Shown in pieces: positions 47,298 to 56,362 of a stretch of 64,000 nucleotides of DNA. Each line of letters starts with the position of its first letter. The first letter of the stretch is position 1. Under the pieces are notes generated by a model, which searched no databases, was not told the DNA's origin, and worked only from the letters and a program-made list of their open reading frames with translations. The stretch covers positions 492,300-556,299 of the forward strand of contig NZ_JAAZQK010000004.1 of NCBI RefSeq assembly GCF_012275445.1. The letters are read 5' to 3'. The DNA comes from Rhizobacter sp. SG703 (GTDB taxonomy: Bacteria > Pseudomonadota > Gammaproteobacteria > Burkholderiales > Burkholderiaceae_C). Position numbers and translations under genes: made by a program.

Positions 47298-48209
47298 TCA
47301 GTGTCCCGTGTTGTAGGGCTCGAAGACTTGCACCACCCAATCCACGAAGACCCGCAGTTTCACACTGAGGTGGCGGTTGGGTGGGTAGGCCACGTAGAAC
47401 GGCATGGGCGGCGGTGCCCAGTCGGCCAGCACTTCGACCAAGGCGCCGCTCGCCAGGTGCGGCTGCACGATGGGCGCGAAAGTCTGCACCAGACCGAGGC
47501 CGGTCAAGGCGGCGTTCAGGTGCGCGGTGCTCTCGTTGACGGAGATCGGACCCTGGCGGGTGATCTCGAATCGCTCGTCACCTCGCACATACGAGGCCGG
47601 CACGATCCGACCGGTTCCGGCCGAGAAATAGCTGGCCATGGCATGCCGACCCTCCAGCAGGTCTTCCGGCCTGCGGGGGGTGCCATGCCGCTCCAGATAG
47701 GCCGGCGACGCGACCGTGGTGAACGCCATCTGCGCGATTCGACGCGCCACCAGGGATTGGTCCGTCATCGCGCCGCCGCGAATCACGCAATCGACCGCTT
47801 CGCCCACCAGATCGACCGGCCGGTCGCTGACGCCCAGCGCCAGTTGCACTTGCGGGTAGCGCTCGCAGAAGGCGGGCAATTGGGGCATCAGGATCAGATT
47901 GGCCACCACCGATCCGACATCGACGCGCACGCAACCCCTGGGATGGGTCCGTTCCTGGGTCAGGTCGGATTCGATCTCGTCAAGTTCGGCCAGCACGCGC
48001 GCCGTGCGCTCGTAGTAGGCCGCGCCCTCCGGCGTCACCGTCACGCGCCGGGTCGTGCGCTGCAGCAGCTTGACCTTCAGGCGCGCTTCCAACTGCTGGA
48101 CCAGCTTGGTCACACTGGGCTTGGGCATCTGCAACTGGTCGGCGGCCCGCGTGAAACTGCCTGCCTCGACAACGCGGGCAAACACGCGCATGGCGGTGAT
48201 CTGGTCCAT
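47298..48209 (-). CDS. LysR-family transcriptional regulator
   Basis: 303 aa. N-terminal HTH (MDQITAMRVFARVVEAGSFTRAADQLQMPKPSVTKLVQQLEARL) in the CrgA/PtxR-like subgroup, then an inducer-binding domain (about 90-295). It is divergent from an SDR gene with a 111-base gap, the classical layout in which LysR controls its neighbour. The inducer is not predictable. Confidence 0.94.
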   Translation of the reverse strand: MDQITAMRVFARVVEAGSFTRAADQLQMPKPSVTKLVQQLEARLKVKLLQRTTRRVTVTPEGAAYYERTARVLAELDEIESDLTQERTHPRGCVRVDVGSVVANLILMPQLPAFCERYPQVQLALGVSDRPVDLVGEAVDCVIRGGAMTDQSLVARRIAQMAFTTVASPAYLERHGTPRRPEDLLEGRHAMASYFSAGTGRIVPASYVRGDERFEITRQGPISVNESTAHLNAALTGLGLVQTFAPIVQPHLASGALVEVLADWAPPPMPFYVAYPPNRHLSVKLRVFVDWVVQVFEPYNTGH

Positions 48210-48231
48210 CAGGAATTATTAGCGGATTGGA

Positions 48232-48243
48232 AACAGACCTGTT
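48232..48243. promoter_or_regulatory. Small palindrome between the divergent LysR and SDR genes
   Basis: AACAG-AC-CTGTT at 48232-48243, perfect five-base arms, 22 bases before the LysR ATG. Position suits an autoregulatory LysR operator, but the site is short and lacks the usual T-N11-A length, so this is only a candidate. Confidence 0.3.
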
Positions 48244-48320
48244 CCCTTCTCGCTCTTGGTTCGAAGGGGCCGCGCTTCCAGACTGCACGGCTTCTCAACG
48301 ACCATGCAAGGCAGACCCTC

Positions 48321-49073
48321 ATGACTTCCAGACTCACCGACAAGATCGCCCTCGTCACCGGCGGCACCAGCGGCATCGGCCTCGCGACCGCGCGGCGCTT
48401 CGTCGCTGAAGGCGCTCACGTCTTCATCACGGGCCGGCGGCAGGAGCAACTCGACGCGGCCGTGAGGGACCTGGGTCGCAACGCGACGGGCGTGCGCAGC
48501 GACGTCGCCGATCTGGGCGATCTCGATCGCCTGTACGCCACGATCCGGCAGGAAAAGGGCCGACTCGACGTGCTGTTCGCCAATGCCGGTGGCGGCCAGG
48601 TGGCCCCGTTGGGGCAGATCACCGAGGCCCACTTCGACAGCATCTTCGCCACCAACGTGCGCGGCCTGGTGTTCACGGTGCAGAAGGCGCTGCCGCTCAT
48701 GCCCAAGGGCGCGACCATCGTGCTGAATGCCTCGACCACATCGATCAAGGGAACGCCGGGTTTCAGCATCTACAGCGCCAGCAAGGCGGCCGTGCGCAAC
48801 CTGGCGCGAAGCTGGATGCTGGACCTGAAGGACGCGGGAATCCGCATCAACGTTCTCAGTCCCGGCGTGGTCCCGACGCCTGCCTACGACCTGCTGGGTC
48901 TGAAGGGAGATCAACTCGACGGGTTCATCGAGATGCAGGCCAGGACGATTCCGCTGGGCCGTGTCGGCACGACCGACGAGATCGCCAAGGCGGCGGTGTT
49001 CCTGGCCTGCGACGAAAGCAGCTTCGTCAACGGCGTCGAACTGTTCGCCGATGGCGGCATGACGCAGGTCTGA
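48321..49073 (+). CDS. Short-chain dehydrogenase/reductase
   Basis: 250 aa classical SDR. Cofactor motif TGGTSGIG (residues about 14-21), NAGG, active-site Ser in NASTTSIKG and Tyr-x3-Lys in YSASKAAV, then SPGVVPTPAYD. The basic ring GRR after the second strand suggests NADP(H) preference. The substrate is unknown. It is likely regulated by the divergent LysR protein. Confidence 0.94.
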   Translation: MTSRLTDKIALVTGGTSGIGLATARRFVAEGAHVFITGRRQEQLDAAVRDLGRNATGVRSDVADLGDLDRLYATIRQEKGRLDVLFANAGGGQVAPLGQITEAHFDSIFATNVRGLVFTVQKALPLMPKGATIVLNASTTSIKGTPGFSIYSASKAAVRNLARSWMLDLKDAGIRINVLSPGVVPTPAYDLLGLKGDQLDGFIEMQARTIPLGRVGTTDEIAKAAVFLACDESSFVNGVELFADGGMTQV

Positions 49074-49203
49074 CACGCATCCGCGGCCGCGCGAGGAACG
49101 GGCGTCGCACCCAATTCGCTGCACTGTGCGGCAGCGACCGGTACCGTCCCGATTCGCTGGGACGGTGCCGGACGGCCGGCCGTTCGCACCGTCGAGCGGC
49201 CCC

Positions 49204-49566
49204 TCACTCGTCGAAGAATGTCCAGGTGTCTGCGCCGTCGAACTTGCGGACCCGCACGGAGGCGATCAACTGCGGGTCGAAGTTGCCGAGGTGCACGCCA
49301 TGCTTCGCGCCAGCCTTCGCTTCGATCGGCTCCCAGTGCGTGACGCAGCCGCAATGCCGGCAGCGGATCGTGCGCAGGGTCTTGTCGCCTTGGACGTAGG
49401 CCTCGGTCGAGCCGGGATGGCCTTCGATGGCCACCGTTCCGAACTCGAAGTACACCCACGGACCGCCGATCCTGCGGCAGAGCGAGCAGTTGCAGTCCGT
49501 GGCAACTTCCGGCGTGGATGGGAGCGTGAGGCGGACGGCGCCGCAATGGCAAGAGCCTTGATGCAT
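49204..49566 (-). CDS. GFA-family (CENP-V/GFA) zinc protein
   Basis: 120 aa. Zinc ligands in GSCHCGAVRL, CNCSLCRRIGG and IRCRHCGCVTHW are those of the GFA (glutathione-dependent formaldehyde-activating-like) fold. Many members have no proven formaldehyde role, so the function is uncertain. It is a single gene; 130 bases separate it from the SDR stop and show no structure I can name. Confidence 0.92.
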   Translation of the reverse strand: MHQGSCHCGAVRLTLPSTPEVATDCNCSLCRRIGGPWVYFEFGTVAIEGHPGSTEAYVQGDKTLRTIRCRHCGCVTHWEPIEAKAGAKHGVHLGNFDPQLIASVRVRKFDGADTWTFFDE

Positions 49567-49787
49567 CGGCAGGCCTCCTGTTGACGTTCATCACCGCATT
49601 GTCATGGCCTTTGCCCGCGCCCAAGGTCGAGACCAATCGTCCGTCTCTCACAGCGAACCTGTCGTCGAGGGTGTGCGGCGTGACACCCGCGGGTTCAATC
49701 CCTCGCAGGATCAGGCACTTGGCCCATGACGATGGCAACGGCCGTGCCCTTGCTCTACGCTCAGGGCGTCGACCACCGGAAAGCACG
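49567..49787. other. Intergenic gap between GFA and methyltransferase genes
   Basis: 221 bases between divergent genes. It contains an imperfect TTGAC-GTTC-ATCAC only 15 bases from the GFA start (too close to be a promoter box) and an open frame with no family resemblance. No promoter or structure can be supported. Confidence 0.4.
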
Positions 49788-50399
49788 ATGACCAAGCCGA
49801 GTGCCACTGCCCTGGCCCGCATGCACCAGACCCTCCAGTCCTACGAAGGTTCTGCACGTGAATACGACAAGCTCGTCGACCCGCATCGGCCGCCGCACAT
49901 CCTGAAGGCGCTGCGGCAACTGGTCGAGGCCGTGCCGCCCGGCGGACGGGTGCTGGAGATCGGCTCGGGGCCCGGTCGCGACGCGGATGTCCTGGAGTCG
50001 CTCGGACTGGCGGTCCGGCGCACCGACGCGACCCAGGCCTTCATCGACCTGATGGCGGAGCGCGGCCAGCGTGCCGAACTGTTGAACGTCGTGACCGACG
50101 AACTCGGGGGGCCTTACGACGGCGTGCTCGCGATGGGGGTGCTGATCCATGTCGATCGGAACCAGACCGACGCCGTCCTGCGCAAGATCCACGCCGCGCT
50201 GCGGCCGGGCGGAGCGTTCCTCGCCGCGATGCGCGAGGGCGAAGGCGAGACGACGGGCGAATACCACACCGTGTGCTGGACCCGCGAGCGCTTTACCGAA
50301 CGGCTCGCCGCGGCCGGCCTCTCGGTCGTCTGGGATGCGGACAGCGTGGGGCGCGACGGCAACAACTGGATCATCTACCTGGCGCGCCGCGCGCCGTGA
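49788..50399 (+). CDS. SAM-dependent class I methyltransferase
   Basis: 203 aa. SAM motif VLEIGSGPGRDADVLESLG, post-motif RTDATQAFIDLM, then GVLAMGVLIHVDRNQTDAVLRKIHAALRPGGAFLAAMREG (motifs II-III). The start at 49788 follows CCGGAAAG. The target is unknown; family members act on small molecules or tRNA. It converges on kup with a 16-base gap. Confidence 0.88.
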   Translation: MTKPSATALARMHQTLQSYEGSAREYDKLVDPHRPPHILKALRQLVEAVPPGGRVLEIGSGPGRDADVLESLGLAVRRTDATQAFIDLMAERGQRAELLNVVTDELGGPYDGVLAMGVLIHVDRNQTDAVLRKIHAALRPGGAFLAAMREGEGETTGEYHTVCWTRERFTERLAAAGLSVVWDADSVGRDGNNWIIYLARRAP

Positions 50400-50415
50400 A
50401 CGGCGGGGCGACCCG

Positions 50416-52287
50416 CTAGATCTGCACCCGCGTCCCCAGCTCCACCACGCAGTTGTGCGGCAACCTGAAGAAGTCCGCAACGCTGCCTGCGTTCCTCGAC
50501 ATCGCCGCGAACAGCGCCTCGCGCCAGTGCGCCATGCCGGCGCCCTTCGTGGGCACCACGATCTCGCGGCTGAGGAAGTAGGACGTGGCACCCGGCTCGA
50601 TCGCCAGGCCGTGCATCGCGCAATGCGCCAGCGCACGGGGGATGTCGGGCTGGTCCATGAAGCCGTAGCGCACCTGCACCCGCCAGAATCCTTCCACCAG
50701 CCCGACCAGCTCGATGCGCTCCGCGTCATCGATGCGCGGCACCTCCTCGAACTTCACCGTGAGGATGATGTTCTGTTCGTGCAGCACCTGGTAGTGCTTG
50801 AGGTTGTGCATCAGCGCCTGCGGCACCGTGTCGGGATTGGCCACGGCATAGACCGCCGTGCGCGCGGTGCGGTGCACGCCGCCGTCGTGCGACAGCGCGC
50901 CGACGAACGGCAGCAGTTCCGGGTCGTCCCGGCGGATGTGCTCGATGAGCAGTTCGCGCCCGCGCTTCCACGTCGCCATCACCGCGAAGATCGCGGCACC
51001 CATCGCCAGCGGGAACCAGCCGCCCTGCAGGATCTTCAGCGAGCAGGCAGCCACCAGCACGGCATCGACGACCCCGAAGACCGCGGTCGCGGCCAGCGCC
51101 ACGGCCAGCGAGTAGCGCCACACGTAGCGCACGACGAAGAAGGTCAGCAGCGTCGTGATCAGCATCGTCACCGTGACGGCGATGCCGTAGGCCGAGGCCA
51201 GCGCCGACGAGCTGCCGAAACCGAGGATGGCCAGCAGCACCGCCACCATCACGATCCAGTTCACCGTGGGCACGTAGATCTGGCCGGCCTCCTTCTCCGA
51301 CGTGTTGAGCACGCGCATCCGGGGCAGCAGGCCGAGCTGGATCGCCTGCTTGGTCATCGAATAGGCGCCCGAGATCACCGCCTGCGATGCGATCACCGAC
51401 GCCGCGGTGGCCAGCAGCACCGCCGGGATCAGCCAGGCCTGCGGGAACAGGCGGTAGAACGGGCTCTCCAGCGCCGACGGGTCGCGCATCAGCAGCGCGC
51501 CCTGCCCCATGTAGTTGAGCGCCAGCGACGGCAGGACCAGCCCGGTCCAGGCGATGCGGATCGGCCGCGCGCCGAAGTGGCCCATGTCGGCATACAAGGC
51601 CTCGGCGCCGGTCAGCGCGAGCACGATCGACCCCATCACCAGGAACAGGTGCCAGCCTCGTGCATGCAGGAACGAGAGGGCCTCCAGCGGATTCAGCGCC
51701 GCCAGGATCGCGGGCTGCTGCACCACCTGCAGCACGCCCACCACGGCCAGCACCGCGAACCAGATGGAGATGATCGGGCCGAACAACTTGCCCACCGCCT
51801 CGGTGCCGAAGCGCTGCGCCATGAACAGCCCGAAGATGATGGCCACCGAGATCGGCAGCACATAGGGCTTCAGTGTCGGCGTGATCACCTCCAGCCCTTC
51901 GACCGCGCCCAGCACCGAGATTGCCGGCGTGATCACGCTGTCGCCGTAGAACAGCGCGGCACCCAGCACCCCCGTCAGCAGCAGCAGGGTCCGGCGCGCG
52001 GGCGTGCCGCCTGCGGCCAGCGCGGTCAACGCCATGATCCCGCCTTCGCCGCGGTTGTCCGCGCGCAGGATCAGGATCACGTACTTGAGCGTCACCACCA
52101 CCATCAGGGCCCAGAAGATCACCGAGACCGCGCCGATGACGTCCGGCGCATCCAGCGGCACGCCATTCGCAGGGTGGAAGACCTCCTTCATCGTGTAGAG
52201 CGGGCTGGTGCCGATGTCGCCGTAGACGACGCCCAGTGCACCGAGCGTCAGCAGGCCCAGGCCCTGGCGGGTTTTGTTGTCGTTCAT
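50416..52287 (-). CDS. kup: KUP potassium uptake protein
   Basis: 623 aa, about twelve helices and a cytoplasmic C-terminal domain. [22 protein letters not shown] is the KUP signature, followed by [23 protein letters not shown] and [20 protein letters not shown]. It is a K+/H+ symporter of moderate affinity, useful at low pH. The start lies 45 bases after kdpE on the same strand with a weak ribosome site (GGAA), so it is probably the last gene of the kdp transcript. Confidence 0.95.
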   Translation of the reverse strand: MNDNKTRQGLGLLTLGALGVVYGDIGTSPLYTMKEVFHPANGVPLDAPDVIGAVSVIFWALMVVVTLKYVILILRADNRGEGGIMALTALAAGGTPARRTLLLLTGVLGAALFYGDSVITPAISVLGAVEGLEVITPTLKPYVLPISVAIIFGLFMAQRFGTEAVGKLFGPIISIWFAVLAVVGVLQVVQQPAILAALNPLEALSFLHARGWHLFLVMGSIVLALTGAEALYADMGHFGARPIRIAWTGLVLPSLALNYMGQGALLMRDPSALESPFYRLFPQAWLIPAVLLATAASVIASQAVISGAYSMTKQAIQLGLLPRMRVLNTSEKEAGQIYVPTVNWIVMVAVLLAILGFGSSSALASAYGIAVTVTMLITTLLTFFVVRYVWRYSLAVALAATAVFGVVDAVLVAACSLKILQGGWFPLAMGAAIFAVMATWKRGRELLIEHIRRDDPELLPFVGALSHDGGVHRTARTAVYAVANPDTVPQALMHNLKHYQVLHEQNIILTVKFEEVPRIDDAERIELVGLVEGFWRVQVRYGFMDQPDIPRALAHCAMHGLAIEPGATSYFLSREIVVPTKGAGMAHWREALFAAMSRNAGSVADFFRLPHNCVVELGTRVQI

Positions 52288-52332
52288 TGTGTTCCGAGGA
52301 GAAGAAGGTCGGCCGTCGATGGCGCAGGCGCG

Positions 52333-53028
52333 TCAGTCGGCGAGCAGCCGGTAGCCGACGCCGGTTTCCGTGAGGATGTATTTCGGCTGCGCCGAATCCG
52401 CCTCCAGCTTCTGCCGGAGGTTGCCCATGTAGACGCGCAGGTAGGGGGTGCTCTGCGAATGCCCCGGCCCCCAGACTTCGCGCAGGAGGTGCGGATGCGT
52501 CAGCACGCGCCCGGCGTTGGCCACCAGCAGCGCCAGCAGGCGGTACTCGATGGGCGTCAGGTGGACCTCGGTGCCCGCCTTGCGCACGCAACGCGCGGCC
52601 AGGTCGACTTCGACGTCGCCGAACCGGAAGGTCAGCTCCGGCGTCGACCGTCCTGCCCGGATGCGTCGCAGGTTGGCGCGGGTGCGCGCCAGCAGCTCCG
52701 CCACGCCGAATGGCTTCGTGATGTAGTCGTCCGCCCCGGCATCGAGCGCCGCCACCTTCTCGCTTTCGTGCGTGCGCGCCGACAGCACGATGATGGGAAC
52801 GCCCGACCACGCGCGCAGTTCGCGGACGAAGTCCACCCCGTCGCCGTCCGGCAGCCCGAGGTCGGCGATCACCAGGTCGGGCCGGCGCGTACCGACCTCG
52901 ATGCGGCCTTGCTTCAACGTGGCCGCTTCGAAGACCTGCCAGCCCTCCGCGGCCAGCGACCTGCACACGAACTGGCGGATCTCGGCTTCGTCCTCCAGCA
53001 CCAGGACGATCGGGTTGTTCATCGACAT
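52333..53028 (-). CDS. kdpE: KdpE response regulator
   Basis: 231 aa OmpR-type regulator: receiver (acceptor Asp in LVIADLGLPDGDG near 55; Lys in YITKPFG) and winged helix with VLTHPHLLREVWGPGHSQSTPYLRVYMGNLRQKLE. It activates kdpFABC when KdpD is phosphorylated under K+ limitation or salt stress. Its ATG overlaps the kdpD stop (TGATG). Confidence 0.96.
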   Translation of the reverse strand: MSMNNPIVLVLEDEAEIRQFVCRSLAAEGWQVFEAATLKQGRIEVGTRRPDLVIADLGLPDGDGVDFVRELRAWSGVPIIVLSARTHESEKVAALDAGADDYITKPFGVAELLARTRANLRRIRAGRSTPELTFRFGDVEVDLAARCVRKAGTEVHLTPIEYRLLALLVANAGRVLTHPHLLREVWGPGHSQSTPYLRVYMGNLRQKLEADSAQPKYILTETGVGYRLLAD

Positions 53029-55754
53029 CAGCGTTCCTCCTGCAGCCCGATCGCGGTGTGCGAGCCCTGCGCATCTTCGGACAGATCGACCACGGGCGGC
53101 GTGCCCACGGGCAAGGTGAACGAGAAGGTCGCGCCGTGCGGAAGGGTCGGCTGCACGCGGATGCGGCCCTTGTGGGCCTCGACGATCGCGCGGCAGATGG
53201 CCAGCCCGAGCCCGACGCCCGGGGTGGCCGATTCGGCCTGGCCGCGCGTGAACTTCTCGAAGATCGCGTCCTCCTGGCCCTTCGGCACGCCGGGGCCATG
53301 GTCCCGCACGCTGATCTCGACCTGGTCTTCACGCTGCGTCGCGAGGATCTCGACGCAGGTGTCGGCGGGCGTGTACTTGCCGACGTTCTCCAGCAGGTTG
53401 ACCATCACCCGCTCGATCAGCACGGCATCGCATTCCACCAGCGACACATCCGGATCGATCCGGATCGCGAGCGGGCGCGGGCCGAGGGCGCCGTGGGCGG
53501 CCTTCACGGCCCCCCCGACGATCTCCTCGACCGATTGCCATTCGATGCGCAGCCGGATCTCGCCGCTCTGGATGCGGGCCATGTCGAGCAGGTTGGTCAC
53601 CATGTCGGCCATGCGCAGCGCCTTCTCGCCGAGGCCGTGCGCCAGTTCCAGTTGCGCAGGCGCCAGCGGCGGCTGGCTGGCCGCCAGCATGTCGGCCGAT
53701 CCCACCAGCGCAGCGAGCGGCGTCCTCAGGTCGTGGGACAGCGCGGCGAGCAACGAATTGCGCAGCCGCTCCGACTCGATCTGCACGGTGGCGCCCTGCG
53801 CGACCTCGACGTAGTGCACGCGCTCCAGCGCCATCGCCGTCAGCGCCGCGAAGGTCTCCAGCTGCTGCCGCTGTTCGGGCACCAGCAGGAAGCGCGGCTC
53901 GCCGGGCTGCACGGCCAGCACGCCGCGCGAGCGCATCGTCGCCTTCAGCGGCAGGTACAGCCAGGCGCTGCCGGCCAGCGTGTCGGTGCCCAGCCCCGCC
54001 GCCTGGCCGTGGTCGAGCGACCACTGCGCCGTCCCCAGGTCCAGGCCCGCGGCGGCCTCCCGCGGCGGTTGAAGCCGATCGGCCAGGTCCAGCGCACAGA
54101 CCGCCACCTGCGCGCGGAACTCGCGTGCAATCACCGCCTGCGCCACCTCGATCGCGTGCTGCTGGGTGAGCGTGTTCGACAGGTCCCGCGCCGCCTCGAA
54201 CAGCGCCCGCGACCGCGCCTCGCGGTGCGTCGCCACCCTCGCCTGGAAGCGCAGGCCGGCCGTGAGCTGGCCCGTCACCAGGCCGACGGTCAGCATGATC
54301 GCGAAGGTCAGCAGGTACTGCACGTCGGACACGGCGAACGACAGGCGCGGCGCGACGAAGAAGAAGTCGAACGCGGCAACGCTGACGAACGCCGCCAGCA
54401 CGGCCGGCCCGCGCCCGAGCCAGACCGCCACGCAGACCACGCTCAGCAGGAACACCATCACGATGTTCGCCAGGTCGAAGTACGGCACCATCAGGTGGGT
54501 CAGCAGCGTCGTGACGCCACACACCGCGGCCGCCAGCCCGTAGCGGCGAGCCTGCAGGGCGGCACCCGCCACCGCCTCGTCCACCTCGGGCTGCGCCGAC
54601 GCGGCAGTCCGCGGGCGGTGGTCCTGCCCCACTTCGAAGCGGTCGATGTCCGGCGCCATCCGCGACAAGGCCTGGCCGAGGGAGCGCCGCGGCAGCCACC
54701 CCGAGCGTCCGCCCTGCCCGATCACCAGCCTGGCCAGGTTGTTCCCGCGCGCATGCGCCACCAACGCCTGCGCGACATCCTGTCCCGACAGCACCGCCGC
54801 CCTGGCGCCCAGGTCCTGCGCCAGCTTCACGGCCTGCAGGATGCCCTCGCGGCGCGCGGCCGGCAGCCGCTGCAGGGCCGGCGTCTCCACGTAGACCGCA
54901 TGCCAGGTCACGGCGAGCTGCTGCGCGAGGCGCGCCGCGCTGCGCACCACGTGCTCCGATCCTTCCCGCGGGCCGATGCAGCACAACAGCGCCCCCTCGG
55001 TCTTCCACACCTTCGCGATCGACCGGTCGGTCCGGTAGGCCTGCACGTCATCCTCGATGCGATCGGCCGTGCGGCGCAGCGCCAGCTCGCGCAGCGCCAT
55101 CAGGTTGCCCTTGCGGAAGAAGTTCTTCGCGGCGCGCTCGGCTTGCGCCGGCAGGTAGACCTTGCCGGCGTGCAGCCGCTCGATCAGCTCGTCGGCCGGC
55201 GTGTCGACCATCACGATCTCGTCGGCCCGGTCGAAGAAGGTGTCGGGCAGCGTCTCGTGCACCACGATGCCGGTGATGCCGCCGACCACGTCGTTCAGGC
55301 TCTCCAGGTGCTGCACGTTCAACGTGCTGTAGACGTCGATGCCGGCGGCCAGCAGTTCCTCCACGTCCTGCCAGCGCTTCGGATGGCGCGAGCCCGCGAC
55401 ATTGGAGTGGGCCAGCTCGTCGACCAGCATCAGCCCGGGGCGCCGGGCCAATGCCGCATCGAGGTCGAACTCGCCCAGGCGGCGGCCGCGGTATTCGACC
55501 TGCCGGGCGGGCAGCGCCGGCAGGCCGTCGAGCAGCGCCGAGGTCTCGCCGCGGCCGTGGGTTTCGATGACCCCCGCGACGACATCGACGCCTTCGGCCC
55601 GCAGCTTGCGGGCCGCCACCAGCATCGCGTACGTCTTGCCGACGCCCGCCGACGAGCCGAAGTAAATGCGCAGCCGGCCGCGGCCGTCCCGCCGTTCTTC
55701 GGCGTGGATCTGCGCCAGCAGGGCGTCGGGGTCGGGTCGCCGGTCGTCGGTCAT
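53028..55754 (-). CDS. kdpD: KdpD potassium-sensing histidine kinase
   Basis: 908 aa. The N-terminal KdpD domain has Walker A (GSSAGVGKTYAML) and Walker B (LMLVDELAHSN), then a Usp-like domain (about 255-370), four membrane helices (about 405-500), a GAF-like segment, HisKA (AALSHDLRTPLAALVG, His near 680) and HATPase (PGVGLGLAI). Senses K+ and ionic strength, in E. coli also with help from PTS protein. It sits between kdpC (10-base gap) and kdpE. Confidence 0.97.
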   Translation of the reverse strand: MTDDRRPDPDALLAQIHAEERRDGRGRLRIYFGSSAGVGKTYAMLVAARKLRAEGVDVVAGVIETHGRGETSALLDGLPALPARQVEYRGRRLGEFDLDAALARRPGLMLVDELAHSNVAGSRHPKRWQDVEELLAAGIDVYSTLNVQHLESLNDVVGGITGIVVHETLPDTFFDRADEIVMVDTPADELIERLHAGKVYLPAQAERAAKNFFRKGNLMALRELALRRTADRIEDDVQAYRTDRSIAKVWKTEGALLCCIGPREGSEHVVRSAARLAQQLAVTWHAVYVETPALQRLPAARREGILQAVKLAQDLGARAAVLSGQDVAQALVAHARGNNLARLVIGQGGRSGWLPRRSLGQALSRMAPDIDRFEVGQDHRPRTAASAQPEVDEAVAGAALQARRYGLAAAVCGVTTLLTHLMVPYFDLANIVMVFLLSVVCVAVWLGRGPAVLAAFVSVAAFDFFFVAPRLSFAVSDVQYLLTFAIMLTVGLVTGQLTAGLRFQARVATHREARSRALFEAARDLSNTLTQQHAIEVAQAVIAREFRAQVAVCALDLADRLQPPREAAAGLDLGTAQWSLDHGQAAGLGTDTLAGSAWLYLPLKATMRSRGVLAVQPGEPRFLLVPEQRQQLETFAALTAMALERVHYVEVAQGATVQIESERLRNSLLAALSHDLRTPLAALVGSADMLAASQPPLAPAQLELAHGLGEKALRMADMVTNLLDMARIQSGEIRLRIEWQSVEEIVGGAVKAAHGALGPRPLAIRIDPDVSLVECDAVLIERVMVNLLENVGKYTPADTCVEILATQREDQVEISVRDHGPGVPKGQEDAIFEKFTRGQAESATPGVGLGLAICRAIVEAHKGRIRVQPTLPHGATFSFTLPVGTPPVVDLSEDAQGSHTAIGLQEER

Positions 55755-55764
55755 GCGTGCATTC

Positions 55765-56340
55765 TCAACCCCGCGTCGCGTCGAGCGCGAGGTTCAGCCG
55801 CAGCACGTTGACACGCGGCTCGCCCAGGAAGCCGAGCCAGCGGCCCTGGGTGTGCTGCGCGATCAGGTCCTGCACCTGCTTCGTCGACAGGCCGCGCGCC
55901 TTCGCGACCCGCGCAGCCTGGAACTGCGCGCCGGCGACGCTGAGCTCGGGATCGAGGCCGCTGGCGGACGCGGTGACCAGGTCGACCGGCACCGGCGCCG
56001 CGTTGCCGGGGTCCGCAGCCCGCAGCGCATCGATGCGACCCTTGACCGCCTCGACCAGCGCCGGATTCAGCGGCCCCTGGTTGGAGCCGCCGGAAGCGCT
56101 GGCGTTGTTGGCCATCGGCGCGGTGGCCGACGGACGGCCCCACACGTACTTCGGGTCGCTGAAGCGCTGGCCGATCCATGCCGAGCCGACCGGCTGGCCG
56201 TCGCGCGTGATCAGGCTGCCGGCGGCTTCTTCGGGGAAGGCCACGCGGGCGATGCCGGCGACGACGATCGGGTAGGCGACGCCGGTCAGCGCGGTCAGCA
56301 CCGCGAACAGGACCAGCGCCGGGCGAATGATGGAACGCAT
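55765..56340 (-). CDS. kdpC: Potassium-transporting ATPase subunit C
   Basis: 191 aa, one N-terminal helix (about 7-30), then a periplasmic domain with [22 protein letters not shown] and [37 protein letters not shown] and a C-terminal [15 protein letters not shown]. Stabilises the KdpA-KdpB complex and raises K+ affinity. AAGGAGA stands before the ATG, 22 bases after kdpB. Confidence 0.96.
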   Translation of the reverse strand: MRSIIRPALVLFAVLTALTGVAYPIVVAGIARVAFPEEAAGSLITRDGQPVGSAWIGQRFSDPKYVWGRPSATAPMANNASASGGSNQGPLNPALVEAVKGRIDALRAADPGNAAPVPVDLVTASASGLDPELSVAGAQFQAARVAKARGLSTKQVQDLIAQHTQGRWLGFLGEPRVNVLRLNLALDATRG

Positions 56341-56362
56341 GGTGTTCTCCTTCAGGCCGGGT

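Noticed and set aside
49581..49594. TTGAC-GTTC-ATCAC near the GFA gene as a further FNR box
   Set aside because: One half-site is imperfect, it lies only 15 bases from the start codon and has no -10 at the spacing shared by the other boxes.
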